A stretch of DNA of 64,000 nucleotides from Aquiflexum lacus (GTDB taxonomy: Bacteria > Bacteroidota > Bacteroidia > Cytophagales > Cyclobacteriaceae): assembly GCF_015476655.1 (NCBI RefSeq), contig NZ_JABFHF010000014.1:83939-147938 (forward strand). The letters run 5' to 3'. Both the position numbers and the translations under genes were made by a program. Below the pieces are notes generated by a model. The model saw only the letters and a program-made list of their open reading frames with translations. It had not been told where the DNA came from and did no database searches. Numbering within the stretch: the stretch's first letter is position 1; each line of letters starts with the position of its first letter. Of this stretch, positions 18,886-28,116 are shown one piece after another.

Positions 18886-19577
18886 TCGGGATTTTCTATC
18901 AAAAGGTCATATCTGATTTCGATATCTCCCTTGAGTGAGTTTTCAACCCTGATGCTATCGAAATTTTTCCTTAAATCAAATATATACCTTTTTTCGGAAG
19001 GCAATGCCAATGGGATTTTTTCAACATCTCGAAGTACTGCACAAGTAGATATGAAGTCCACGTTAGGATATCTAAACCTTCCTTTTTTTCCAATACTTTC
19101 CTCCACCTGAAATCCTTTATCTAAAGTGGGTTGGATTGTAAATTCGGAACACAGAGCCAATAGTGACTCTAATTTTAGTTGGGCCGCTATAGCTATAGCT
19201 GTTCTTGAGAGAAACATAGAGCCTATACCATACCCTGCTATGGATCTTGAATTCCATAAACCTGCCACTTCACCTGTTCCATTTTCACGGTAAATATCCA
19301 CCACGTCATGAATCTTCCGATCAATTTTCCCTATTGCCTCTTCAATTGGAAGCGGGTAATCCCTATTGGCAATATGTATCCTCACGCCACTGACCATCAT
19401 TCCTGTTTGGATATCCTCTACAGTTACGACATATACATAAGGATTATACATCCAAAAATGGTTTGAAGAGCCCACTTTTGTGACACCATATTCTTTTAAA
19501 ACATTGGCATGACCTTCAATAAATCTGAGGCAAGATGTAGGATCATCAATTGCCCTAAAGGCTTTGAAAATAAACAT
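18861..19577 (-). CDS. GNAT-like acyltransferase, possible signal-molecule synthase
   Basis: A 238-residue soluble protein I do not recognise as a named family. Its order of elements recalls autoinducer synthase-like GNATs and N-acyl amino acid synthases: a first strand block, MVSGVRIHIANRDYPLP, an EVAGLW segment, GIGSMFLSRTAIAIAAQLKL (cofactor-side helix) and LDKGFQVEESIG (the usual 'GF' near the end). It sits between a ThiF/nitroreductase fusion gene and a 7TMR-DISM kinase gene and overlaps the latter by 25 bp. A role in making a small acylated molecule is inference. Confidence 0.55.
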   Translation of the reverse strand: MFIFKAFRAIDDPTSCLRFIEGHANVLKEYGVTKVGSSNHFWMYNPYVYVVTVEDIQTGMMVSGVRIHIANRDYPLPIEEAIGKIDRKIHDVVDIYRENGTGEVAGLWNSRSIAGYGIGSMFLSRTAIAIAAQLKLESLLALCSEFTIQPTLDKGFQVEESIGKKGRFRYPNVDFISTCAVLRDVEKIPLALPSEKRYIFDLRKNFDSIRVENSLKGDIEIRYDLLIENPDWRLKLCM

Positions 19578-19581
19578 AATA

Positions 19582-21906
19582 TTAATTGATTTTTAGGGTG
19601 ACTAATACATCTCTTCGGTAGGACCTCACCACTTCTCCTTTGGTGACATTCAACCTGAAAAGAAAAATTTCTTCTTCGTCCTTATCTTTACAGACAAGAT
19701 TTTGGAATTCTGAATAGCTTTTGGTAATCAATTCTGATTCAAAAGGGGTAAATGTGTTGCAGTCTCCTTTCAACAAATGATGGTACATAAATAGTGACGC
19801 AGTGACTGGCTGAAAACCAATTTGCTTCATATTGGCATGAACCCACATTCTCTGTATAGCTTTACCTGCATTCAAAAAGGTATTCGGTGAAAATTCATTG
19901 GCAGTCAGGAGGCAAATTGCAGAAGCTGATTTAAAGGTATTATCCGATATCCGGGTAAATCCTTTGCCAAGTTTATGGTCTCTTATAAATTTCATCGCCT
20001 TGGCATTATTGACCATTTTTAAAGCTGCCATATCAGCAACATCAAGATCAAAAGTTTCCAGATCAATCCCATCCTTGGTTTTTTCGGCTTCAGAATGATC
20101 CCATCTGATCTCTTTGACAAAATCATTATATCCCTCTACATTGATCATCCTGACCCAATCCATCAGTCCATTTATCTTTGCAAATCCTTTGATCTGTTCT
20201 TCTTGGTCAAAAATCCTGAGCTTGAATCCAGCTTCAGCAGCAATCTCTGACAATTCCTCAAAAGTTGAATCCTGAATAGGACTTCTAGGTTCATTGAGCC
20301 TGTTGGTCAGCCTACTATCTATAAAGGGGATTAAATAGTCATAGCTGTCAGAAATGGAAGACTCTGATTTTCCATCAAATTGGATACTGGCAATTTTTTC
20401 CTCCTCAAATTCTGTTATATGGGTTTTGATCGTCGCTGCTAATCCCATTTTGAGACATGTCAATCTGATATTTTCCAGCGCTGCTCCAAAAGAAATCAAG
20501 GAACCTGTTCCTTTAAAGTCCAACAAGGATTCACTTCTTTTTTTATCATGAAAAAGATGAAGCACTCCACCTTTGGTGAAAACCCATTGCCAAGGCTGCA
20601 TGTTTCCACCCGAAGGTGCACTGTTAGCGACTTCAACGATACTTAAAAGTTCTTCTTCTGATAGTTTATATCGCGAAATTAGTTCTCTTGACAAACCATA
20701 CTCTCTTTCCACCGACTCATCAAGGTTTGACGGATTGGTAGTGGGACTTGTGGAAATTTTCCCCAATTCAACTTGTATCAGTTCGTCCAGGTCTACAAAA
20801 AAGCGTCCCGAATCAGTCATTTGATCCAAAAGAATATTTCTGGCAGTGTGTGAACCCAAAGCTCCACCTAAAAATACAGCAGAAGCAAGCTGTGGCCAGG
20901 AAGAAATACTTTGGTTGATTTCCATCAATGAGGCCTTCATCCTTGTAGAAAGTGTGTCGATACCAGTGATTTTAAGACCAAAAGTGACTTTTTCCTTCAT
21001 GGAAAGGTTTTTGAGATCTCTATAATTTACATCCCCCATATATCCATGGAAAATCTCTCTTTCAGGTTCTAAGTCAAATCTTTCAATATCAAGCATCCCC
21101 CTATCTGACGTATCCATGATGACGGGTATTCGTTTTTTCCTAGCAACTTCCCTCAACAAAATTTTGATATCCAAACTATCACATTCATCAACCACAAGAT
21201 CCAATTCTCCTCCTGAAGAAAAAAATGACTCAATATTTTCTTCATTTATACCTTCATCAAAAACTGTTACTTTGAGGTAAGGATCTATTTCTAAAATTTC
21301 TCTAGCGGCAATGGTGGATTTTTTGAGACCTATATCTGCAATACTTGCCCTCATCCTATTCATATTACTCAGCTCAAGGGTATCAAAATCCGCTAATCTG
21401 AGTTCTCCACAACCTCTTTCAAGTGCCAAAGCCAAAGCAATACTCTGTCCTACAGAAAGCCCGACAATACCAATTATTTTTTGAGCAAGTTTTTTCTGTT
21501 CTGCTTGCGTGATTTTATATTGGTTGCGGATGGTCCTTACCTGAATAAATTCTTCTTCGGGAAGGATATGGACTAGGGTATTTTTCCAAGGATAAAAAAC
21601 CCAATTTCCATAATCATGCCTCCCATGGATTTCAAAAAAATCTTGCACCCGATTTGACAATTCTTCTTTTGTGAAAAATTTGGAAGGATTTCTCAATTTG
21701 ATCAGCTCCGAAACCTGACTTTCTATCTCATCCAACCTGACCAACATAGGAAGATCATTCAGCCTCATCAAAAGTTGAGCATCAGATTTTATTTGAGGGT
21801 CCAGTAAAATTATTCCCGATTGATTGATGTAATCAGGATACAAGATAGTATTCATTTGAGGATAATTAGGGTGATTATCAGGAGTAAAGATAATTTTCTT
21901 TACCAA
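19582..21906 (-). CDS. Rv1355c-family protein: ThiF/E1-like plus nitroreductase-like domains
   Basis: The 774-residue protein starts with ~140 residues of unknown fold, then a ThiF/E1 adenylyltransferase domain (about 140-370). That domain shows the nucleotide loop IIGIVGLSVGQSIALAL, acidic DFDTLELSNMNRMR and catalytic-region VVDECDSLDIK. A nitroreductase-like FMN domain follows (about 405-740), with VEVANSAPSGGNMQPWQW. This architecture matches the mycobacterial Rv1355c family. The typical E1 zinc cysteines are not obvious. Its biochemical role is unknown; activation of a carboxylate plus oxidation or reduction is the inference. It is first in the kinase operon. Confidence 0.8.
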   Translation of the reverse strand: MVKKIIFTPDNHPNYPQMNTILYPDYINQSGIILLDPQIKSDAQLLMRLNDLPMLVRLDEIESQVSELIKLRNPSKFFTKEELSNRVQDFFEIHGRHDYGNWVFYPWKNTLVHILPEEEFIQVRTIRNQYKITQAEQKKLAQKIIGIVGLSVGQSIALALALERGCGELRLADFDTLELSNMNRMRASIADIGLKKSTIAAREILEIDPYLKVTVFDEGINEENIESFFSSGGELDLVVDECDSLDIKILLREVARKKRIPVIMDTSDRGMLDIERFDLEPEREIFHGYMGDVNYRDLKNLSMKEKVTFGLKITGIDTLSTRMKASLMEINQSISSWPQLASAVFLGGALGSHTARNILLDQMTDSGRFFVDLDELIQVELGKISTSPTTNPSNLDESVEREYGLSRELISRYKLSEEELLSIVEVANSAPSGGNMQPWQWVFTKGGVLHLFHDKKRSESLLDFKGTGSLISFGAALENIRLTCLKMGLAATIKTHITEFEEEKIASIQFDGKSESSISDSYDYLIPFIDSRLTNRLNEPRSPIQDSTFEELSEIAAEAGFKLRIFDQEEQIKGFAKINGLMDWVRMINVEGYNDFVKEIRWDHSEAEKTKDGIDLETFDLDVADMAALKMVNNAKAMKFIRDHKLGKGFTRISDNTFKSASAICLLTANEFSPNTFLNAGKAIQRMWVHANMKQIGFQPVTASLFMYHHLLKGDCNTFTPFESELITKSYSEFQNLVCKDKDEEEIFLFRLNVTKGEVVRSYRRDVLVTLKIN

Positions 21907-22072
21907 TTTTTTATCATAATTTTTTTAAAAAAAATCTTACTCAGGATTATTATTTTAATATTTTTTGTTTCAATTTTTTTTTGAATAAATATTTTTGATA
22001 CTTTGTAGGCAGATTAATCCAATTGCCCGATAATAATTTGCATTTCGAACAAAATTCATCCGAGTAAGCCCC
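21907..22072. promoter_or_regulatory. Divergent promoter region of the signalling cluster
   Basis: 166 very AT-rich bases between the Rv1355c-like gene (minus) and the receiver gene (plus). A GATACTTTG box near 21997-22005 (plus) resembles the Bacteroidota -7 element with one base less between TA and TTTG, and a TTTG lies upstream of it. Shared control of both sides is inference. Confidence 0.35.
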
Positions 22073-22546
22073 ATGATAAATTCACCCGAAGAAAAAATAA
22101 AAATATTGTATGTAGATGATGAAGAAAACAACCTTCAGGCCTTTAAAGCAACTTTCAGAAGAGATTATCAGATCTTTTTGGCAATGTCCGCTGATGAAGG
22201 CAGGAGAATTTTGAAGTCTGAAGACGTACATATCATTATTACTGACCAAAGGATGCCTGAAGAAACCGGCGTAGATTTCCTTTCTTCAATCATACCAATC
22301 AATCCTGACCCAATCAGAATTTTGCTAACAGGTTACACTGATATACAAGCTGTCATTGATGCCATCAATAAAGGTCAAATATATCATTACCTTACCAAAC
22401 CTTGGGAAGAAGAGTATATGCGCAATGTCATCCAAAATGCATATGAGGTATACCAACTCAGATTAGAGAATAGACAACTTACTACAGACCTTCATGACAT
22501 CAATAGTCAGCTAGAGTTTGTATTAAGACAAAATCTCCTTTCTTAA
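22073..22546 (+). CDS. Single-domain response regulator (REC)
   Basis: A 157-residue receiver domain protein with a C-terminal helix: YVDDEENN, acceptor D in ITDQRMPEETG, ILLTGYTD and YLTKPW. It closely resembles the receiver of the REC-kinase at 15651-16766 (both share INPDPIRILLTGY and VIDAINKG), so the two probably come from one ancestor and may accept phosphate from the same kinase. No output domain is present; the tail is a short coiled coil. It is divergent from the operon and its stop overlaps the alanine dehydrogenase stop by 4 bp. Confidence 0.88.
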   Translation: MINSPEEKIKILYVDDEENNLQAFKATFRRDYQIFLAMSADEGRRILKSEDVHIIITDQRMPEETGVDFLSSIIPINPDPIRILLTGYTDIQAVIDAINKGQIYHYLTKPWEEEYMRNVIQNAYEVYQLRLENRQLTTDLHDINSQLEFVLRQNLLS

Positions 22547-23757
22547 TACCTGGCAGCAAGTAGCAAAAGTAATTCTTTGTGGGTCATTGAAAATTTCCTG
22601 GCCAAATAGGCATTGGTCAGGCTACCTCTATAGGTATACACTCCTTTCATGAACCATTTGTAGTTGAAAACCATTTCTTCTGCGCCTCCAAGATCCGCCA
22701 TCTGCAAGAGTAATGGAGTGAAAATATTGCTCAAAGCAAAAGAAGCAGTTCTTGACACACGGGAAGCAACATTTGGCACACAATAGTGAATTACTCCGTG
22801 CTTTACAAAAGTTGGTCGTTCATGAGTCGTCATCTCGGAAGTTTCTATACAGCCACCTTGGTCAATTCCAACATCTATTAGGACACTCCCTTGCATCATT
22901 GCGGCGACCATTTCCTCACTGACAACAATTTTGTTTTTGCCCTTCTCCGCTCTCAATGCGCCAATAACTACATCTGCCTCTTTTAAGGCATTGCTTAAGG
23001 TATAATTGTCAATGGTTGAGGTAAATATCTGTTGGCCTAACAGATGCTTAATCCTTCGGAGTTTGTAAATATGGTTGTCAAAAACCTTGATGCTTGCTCC
23101 CAAACCTAATGCTGTTCGGGCAGCATATTCTGCTACAGTACCTGCCCCGATGATGACTACTTGTGTTGGCGGGACTCCGGTAACCCCACCCATAATCAAT
23201 CCTTTTCCATTGTTGACACTACTTAGATATTCAGCGGCTATAAGCATCACTGTACTGCCGGCAATCTCACTCATAGCCCTGACCACAGGCATCCCTCCTA
23301 CTTTATCTTCTAAATGTTCATAGGAAACAGCAGTGATCCTTTTTCGATTTAATGCATGGATGTAATCTGCGTTTTGTTTTCCTAGTTGGATAGCTGATAT
23401 CAGACAAGATCCTGATCGCATATAATCAATCTCCTGTTCGGTAGGTGGTTCGACTTTCATTACTACATCAGCATCAAACGCCTCCTTGGAAGAATAAACC
23501 ACCTTAGCCCCCGCATCAGCATATTCTTGATCAGTGAATTTGGATTCTTTACCTGCATTGGTTTCTACCAAAACTTCCTGACCATTATTGACCAATAAGC
23601 CTACGGCATCAGGTGTCAGCACAACCCTTTTCTCGTGAACGGCAGATTCCGCGGGCAATCCAATGACCAAGGAGTTCTTTGAGTTTTTTACTTTTTTAGC
23701 GGATTCTTTGGGATAAAGACTTATCCCCTCAGTAATCTCAACCATTTGACTTCCCAT
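22543..23757 (-). CDS. ald: Alanine dehydrogenase
   Basis: NAD-dependent interconversion of L-alanine with pyruvate and ammonia. The 404-residue protein has the substrate region PAESAVHEKRVVLTPDAV, the NAD-binding loop VVIIGAGTVAEYAARTALG and the family segment VLIDVGIDQGG. Compared with typical enzymes (about 370) it has an N-terminal extension of some 30 residues, as in other Bacteroidota members. It overlaps tsaE by 20 bp and is probably in one operon with it and porX. Confidence 0.9.
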   Translation of the reverse strand: MGSQMVEITEGISLYPKESAKKVKNSKNSLVIGLPAESAVHEKRVVLTPDAVGLLVNNGQEVLVETNAGKESKFTDQEYADAGAKVVYSSKEAFDADVVMKVEPPTEQEIDYMRSGSCLISAIQLGKQNADYIHALNRKRITAVSYEHLEDKVGGMPVVRAMSEIAGSTVMLIAAEYLSSVNNGKGLIMGGVTGVPPTQVVIIGAGTVAEYAARTALGLGASIKVFDNHIYKLRRIKHLLGQQIFTSTIDNYTLSNALKEADVVIGALRAEKGKNKIVVSEEMVAAMMQGSVLIDVGIDQGGCIETSEMTTHERPTFVKHGVIHYCVPNVASRVSRTASFALSNIFTPLLLQMADLGGAEEMVFNYKWFMKGVYTYRGSLTNAYLARKFSMTHKELLLLLAARY

Positions 23758-24181
23758 TTAAAATCTGCTTTAAGGTTATTTTACGATTGCCATTTTCCAG
23801 AATTTCAATCTCTATCAATATAAAATCAAGCGGTAAAAAACCTGGTATTTTTTCGGCCCATTCAATCCAGCAATAATTGCTGCTGTAGAAATATTCTTCA
23901 ACTCCTATTTCCAACACCTCCGACGGGTCTTCCACTCTATAGAAATCAAAATGATAAAAGACTTCTTCATTATCATTCCAATATTCATTGACCAAAGAAA
24001 AAGTCGGACTTGAAACCCTGTCTTCAATACCGACTTCTTTTGCTATGGATTTGATCAAGGTAGTTTTGCCGGCTCCAAGATCACCCTTGAACACCCAGAT
24101 TTTTTCCTCCTGACAAAACCCCACAATCTTTTTGGCGATATCTTGGATTTCTTCAAGACTGTAACTATAAATATTTTCCAA
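23738..24181 (-). CDS. tsaE: tRNA threonylcarbamoyladenosine biosynthesis ATPase
   Basis: TsaE is the ATPase subunit needed with TsaB/TsaC/TsaD for the t6A37 modification of tRNAs. The 147-residue protein has Walker A GDLGAGKTTLIKSIA (near 35), SSPTFSLVNEY, and HFDFYRVEDPSEVLEIG (Walker B-like), all family hallmarks. It lies 6 bp after porX and overlaps ald. Confidence 0.93.
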   Translation of the reverse strand: MENIYSYSLEEIQDIAKKIVGFCQEEKIWVFKGDLGAGKTTLIKSIAKEVGIEDRVSSPTFSLVNEYWNDNEEVFYHFDFYRVEDPSEVLEIGVEEYFYSSNYCWIEWAEKIPGFLPLDFILIEIEILENGNRKITLKQILNGKSNG

Positions 24182-24187
24182 ATTTAA

Positions 24188-25747
24188 TTAAATATTCTTT
24201 GGTTCAAGTTGTATGAAAGGGATAATCATTTCTTCCAAGGAAACCCCACCATGTTGAAAGGTATCTTTGTAGTAATTTACATAATAATTGTAATTGTTTG
24301 GATAAGCAAAGAAATAATCTTCTACAGTAAAAACATAGCTCGTTGAGATATTAAGTCTCGGAAGTTTTGCGTCCTCAGGCTTAGAGATTTCAAAAACCTT
24401 TCCACTTTCAAAGTTCAGGTTCTTCCCTTGCTTATATCTCAGATTGGTTGTCACATTTTTATCACCGATAATTTTATATGGTCTGTTTACCCTCTTGGTC
24501 CCATGGTCAGTGGTCACGATAACATCAGCCTTGGCAGCTTGTATTTTTTTAAACAGTTCAAAAAGTGACGAGTGCTCAAACCAACTCTTAGTGATGGATC
24601 TATAGGCAGATTCGTTGGGTGCCAGTTCTCTGATCATTTTCATATCTGTCCTGGCATGGGACATCATATCCACAAAATTATACACCAAAACATTCAGGTC
24701 ATTATTGAGCATTTGATGAAAGTGTTCCAATACTGCTTTGCCTTGATAAGCCTGAAGGATTTTATGGTAACTGAATTTAATGTTCAAGCGATTTCTGTGA
24801 AGGTTTTCAGAAAGAAAGTGTTCCTCATTATTATTTTTGCCCTCATCGGTATCCTCACCTTCCCATAGTTCGGGATGGAACCTTGCCATATCAGAAGGCA
24901 TCAATCCACTAAAGAGCGCATTTCTTGCAAAGGCAGTGGTGGTGGGCAGGATACTAAAGTAAGTGGATTCTTCCACTAGATTGAAGTAATCCGTGATCAA
25001 TGGTTTGATCACCTCCCACTGGTCAAGCCGTAGGTTGTCAATAACCAAAAAAAACAGCGGTTTACCGGGCTTTATAAAGGGAAAAACCTTTTCATTCATC
25101 AATTTATGCGACATAATCGGCTTATAGGATTTTGGATCATTGATCCAATCCAAATAATTATTTTTGATGAACTTGGCAAAGCTTGCATTTGCTTCTGTTT
25201 TCTGTGTTTCAAGGACATCCTGCATACTCTTGTTTTCTGTCTTGTCAATTTCCAATTCCCAGTAGGTCAACCGCTTATAAATATCAGTCCATTCCTGATG
25301 GGTGGAAGCATCATTACAGGCCATACTGATGTTCATAAAATCCTGTCTGTAGGAAAGGTTGGTCTTTTCAGTAATCAGCTGTTTGTTTTGCAGTATTTTT
25401 TTTACAGACAGCAGTATCTGATTGGGGTTGATCGGTTTGATCAGATAATCGGCAATCTTACCCCCAATGGCATCATCCATGATATGCTCCTCTTCACTTT
25501 TGGTGATCATCACCACAGGTACCTGAGGTTTTATCATCTTGATCTGCTGTAAAGTTTCCAGGCCTGTCATTCCCGGCATCATCTCATCCAAAAAAATCAC
25601 ATCAAAATTATTTTTTTCTACGGACTCAATGGCATCCACGCCACTGTTGACAGTAGCAATCTCATAACCTCTCTGTTCTAAAAACAATATATGTGGTTTC
25701 AGAAGATCTATCTCGTCATCTGCCCATAGAATTTTGAACCTTTGCAT
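24188..25747 (-). CDS. porX: PorX-type response regulator with PglZ domain
   Basis: The 519-residue protein has a receiver domain at 1-120 (WADDEIDLLKPH, acceptor D in FLDEMMPGMTG, MITKSEEE, YLIKPIN), a helical linker and a PglZ/alkaline-phosphatase-like domain (DNLRLDQWEV, STYFSILPTTTAFARNALFSG, VTTDHGT). PorX controls the type IX secretion system and gliding genes in Bacteroidota and its PglZ domain cleaves oligonucleotides in studied members. I start at 25747 (MQRFKILWADDE); a longer frame from 25798 would extend over the divergent promoter region and adds 17 residues not typical of the family. Confidence 0.92.
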   Translation of the reverse strand: MQRFKILWADDEIDLLKPHILFLEQRGYEIATVNSGVDAIESVEKNNFDVIFLDEMMPGMTGLETLQQIKMIKPQVPVVMITKSEEEHIMDDAIGGKIADYLIKPINPNQILLSVKKILQNKQLITEKTNLSYRQDFMNISMACNDASTHQEWTDIYKRLTYWELEIDKTENKSMQDVLETQKTEANASFAKFIKNNYLDWINDPKSYKPIMSHKLMNEKVFPFIKPGKPLFFLVIDNLRLDQWEVIKPLITDYFNLVEESTYFSILPTTTAFARNALFSGLMPSDMARFHPELWEGEDTDEGKNNNEEHFLSENLHRNRLNIKFSYHKILQAYQGKAVLEHFHQMLNNDLNVLVYNFVDMMSHARTDMKMIRELAPNESAYRSITKSWFEHSSLFELFKKIQAAKADVIVTTDHGTKRVNRPYKIIGDKNVTTNLRYKQGKNLNFESGKVFEISKPEDAKLPRLNISTSYVFTVEDYFFAYPNNYNYYVNYYKDTFQHGGVSLEEMIIPFIQLEPKNI

Positions 25748-25779
25748 AATATTTGGTTTATTTCTTTTAAAATTATAAT

Positions 25780-25787
25780 TACTTTTG
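25780..25787 (+). promoter_or_regulatory. Candidate promoter -7 box of the HD gene (TACTTTTG)
   Basis: An exact TAnnTTTG match 12 bases before the ATG at 25799. It lies downstream of an alternative in-frame ATG at 25742 and so supports the shorter gene. The resulting mRNA would have a very short leader. A weak TTTGG lies about 25 bases upstream. Confidence 0.45.
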
Positions 25788-25798
25788 GAACCTATCAA

Positions 25799-27037
25799 AT
25801 GTCAGGGACATTGAAAAGTCACAAAATATTAAATGACCCTGTTTATGGGTTTATCACCATTCCAGGTGAGTTGATTTTTACCATTATTGACCATCCTTAC
25901 TTTCAGAGGTTACGTCGTATCAAACAGTTGGGTTTGACAGATTTTGTTTATCCAGGGGCACTCCATACCCGCTTCCATCATGCTATTGGAGCTATGCACC
26001 TGATGCGCATCACTTTAGACAACCTTCGCCATAAAGGAATTGAAATCAGCAATGATGAATATGAGGCAGCAATGGTTGCTATTTTGCTCCATGATATCGG
26101 ACATGGTCCTTTCTCCCATGCCCTAGAATTCAGCTTGTTGAAAAATACACCCCATGAAGATTTATCTCTCTTAGTCCTTGAAAAACTCAATGAGCAATTA
26201 CAAGGTCGATTGAATTTAGCTATAAAAATCTTCAAAGGAGCTTATGAAAGGAATTTTTTTAATCAGCTCGTTTCAAGTCAGCTTGATATTGACCGCTTGG
26301 ATTACCTTCAGCGGGATTGTTTCTTTACAGGTGTCTCTGAGGGCACCATTGGTGCGGACAGAATCATCAAAATGATGGACATCAAGGATGACCAACTGGT
26401 AGTCGAAGAAAAGGGGCTATATAGTATAGAGAATTTTCTTAGCGCTAGAAGGTTGATGTATTGGCAGGTTTATCTGCACAAGACTACAGTAAGTGCTGAG
26501 AAAATGATGATAAATTTGATAAACCGAGGGATTGAACTGATGGGAAGTGGTCATACTTTGTATGGTACGGAAGAGCTGCTTTTATTCCTTGGTAATAGAT
26601 TCAGTCTTGAGGATTTGAGAAAAGATCATGATTTATTGGAAAAATTCATGACCTTAGATGACCTTGATATCTGGGGAGCTATCAAAATGTGGAAGAATGA
26701 AAAAGATTATGTGATCAGAAATATTTCCAACATGTTTCTGACCAGAAATCTTTTCAAGATAAATTTGAGAAATGAGGCTTTTACAGAGAAAGAATTGAAT
26801 ATTGAAAAAAATAAAAGTCTCAAAAAACTTCAGATTCCCGAAATTGATCATCATTATTTCTTCAATCATGGAACTATAAGCAATCATGCATATCTTAATA
26901 AAGAGCAGATACTCATTTTGACAAAAAAAGGACAGATTATTGATGTAGCCCAAGCAGCAGATCTTCCGAATATAAAAGCAATGAGTAAAATAGTTAAAAA
27001 ACATTATATCTGTCAGGCCAAAAATTTAACTTTGTAA
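25799..27037 (+). CDS. HD-domain phosphohydrolase (SAMHD1/YwfO-like)
   Basis: The 412-residue protein starts MSGTLKSHKILNDPVYGFI and has the HD signature: RRIKQLGL, HTRFHHAIGAMHLM, LLHDIGHGPFSHALE, and DIDRLDYLQRD. Family members are dNTP triphosphohydrolases or related nucleotide hydrolases. An upstream in-frame ATG (25742) was rejected because the TACTTTTG promoter box lies after it. It is divergent from porX across 51 bp and 17 bp upstream of lpxD, so it may lead the lipid A operon. Confidence 0.88.
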   Translation: MSGTLKSHKILNDPVYGFITIPGELIFTIIDHPYFQRLRRIKQLGLTDFVYPGALHTRFHHAIGAMHLMRITLDNLRHKGIEISNDEYEAAMVAILLHDIGHGPFSHALEFSLLKNTPHEDLSLLVLEKLNEQLQGRLNLAIKIFKGAYERNFFNQLVSSQLDIDRLDYLQRDCFFTGVSEGTIGADRIIKMMDIKDDQLVVEEKGLYSIENFLSARRLMYWQVYLHKTTVSAEKMMINLINRGIELMGSGHTLYGTEELLLFLGNRFSLEDLRKDHDLLEKFMTLDDLDIWGAIKMWKNEKDYVIRNISNMFLTRNLFKINLRNEAFTEKELNIEKNKSLKKLQIPEIDHHYFFNHGTISNHAYLNKEQILILTKKGQIIDVAQAADLPNIKAMSKIVKKHYICQAKNLTL

Positions 27038-27054
27038 TCCTTAAATTGCTCTAA

Positions 27055-28077
27055 ATGGAATTTACCCTCAATCAAATAGCCGAAATGCTGAATGGCAGAA
27101 TTGAAGGCGATGGGTCTATCACGGTAAACAGAATAGACAAAATCCAAGAAGGAAAAGAAGGAGGGATAAGTTTTTTGGCCAATGAAAAATATGAGCCCTA
27201 TATATATGAAACTGGTGCCACAGCAGTAATTGTATCACAAGATTTTGTGGCCCAAAAATCTGTCAAAACAAATTTGATACGGGTGAAAAATGCCTATACA
27301 GGATTTACCCAATTATTGGAAGCTTATGCGCTGATTTTAAAATCGTATAAAACCGGTGTAGAACAGCCCTCTTATTTTGATGAAAGCAGTAGTATTGGTG
27401 AAAACCATTATAGAGGTGCTTTTTCCTATGTAGGTAGAAATTGCACAATCGGCAACAATGTACAGATTCACCCGCATGCATACTTAGGGGACAATGTTAA
27501 GATTGGGGACAATTGCATCATCTACGCAGGCTCTAAAATTTATAAAAATACACAAATCGGTAATCACTGCGAGATCAAGTCCGGAGCAGTAATTGGCTCT
27601 GATGGTTTTGGATTCGCTCCACAAGAAGATGGTACTTACAAGTCAATACCACAACTTGGTAATGTAATCATTGAAGATCATGTCAGTATCGGAGCAAATA
27701 CGACCATCGATTGTGCCACGATGGGATCCACCCTCATCAAAAAAGGAGTAAAAATTGACAATCTGGTTCAGATCGCTCACAATGTCATCATCGGTGAAAA
27801 TACAGTAATTGCCTCACAAACAGGTATTTCTGGTTCAACAGAAATAGGGAAAAATTGTGTAATTGCCGGACAGGTAGGAATTGTAGGGCATATTAAAATC
27901 GCAGACAAAACAACAATTGGCGCCAAAACAGGAGTCCCAAAAAACATTACCAGTAGCGGACAAACTATATTCGGATTCTTGGGAATGGATATAAAGAACT
28001 TCCTCAAATCCTATTCACTTTTCAAAAAACTTCCCGAACTACAGGACCGAATCAAAGAACTAGAAAAAAAAGGCTAA
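27055..28077 (+). CDS. lpxD: UDP-3-O-acylglucosamine N-acyltransferase
   Basis: LpxD adds the N-linked acyl chain in the third step of lipid A synthesis, using acyl-ACP. The 340-residue protein has the N-terminal uridine-binding domain (residues 1-100) followed by hexapeptide repeats forming a left-handed beta helix. Catalytic histidine lies in [12 protein letters not shown] and [13 protein letters not shown] is the family loop. First of three consecutive lipid A genes. Confidence 0.95.
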   Translation: MEFTLNQIAEMLNGRIEGDGSITVNRIDKIQEGKEGGISFLANEKYEPYIYETGATAVIVSQDFVAQKSVKTNLIRVKNAYTGFTQLLEAYALILKSYKTGVEQPSYFDESSSIGENHYRGAFSYVGRNCTIGNNVQIHPHAYLGDNVKIGDNCIIYAGSKIYKNTQIGNHCEIKSGAVIGSDGFGFAPQEDGTYKSIPQLGNVIIEDHVSIGANTTIDCATMGSTLIKKGVKIDNLVQIAHNVIIGENTVIASQTGISGSTEIGKNCVIAGQVGIVGHIKIADKTTIGAKTGVPKNITSSGQTIFGFLGMDIKNFLKSYSLFKKLPELQDRIKELEKKG

Positions 28078-28116
28078 ATTTACGCTCTGAAATTCTAAAG
28101 GGCATTATTTGAACGA

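Noticed and set aside
25742..25798. N-terminal extension of the HD protein (ATG at 25742) and of PorX (ATG at 25798)
   Set aside because: Both would overlap the divergent promoter; the added residues look non-conserved and the exact promoter box lies after 25742.
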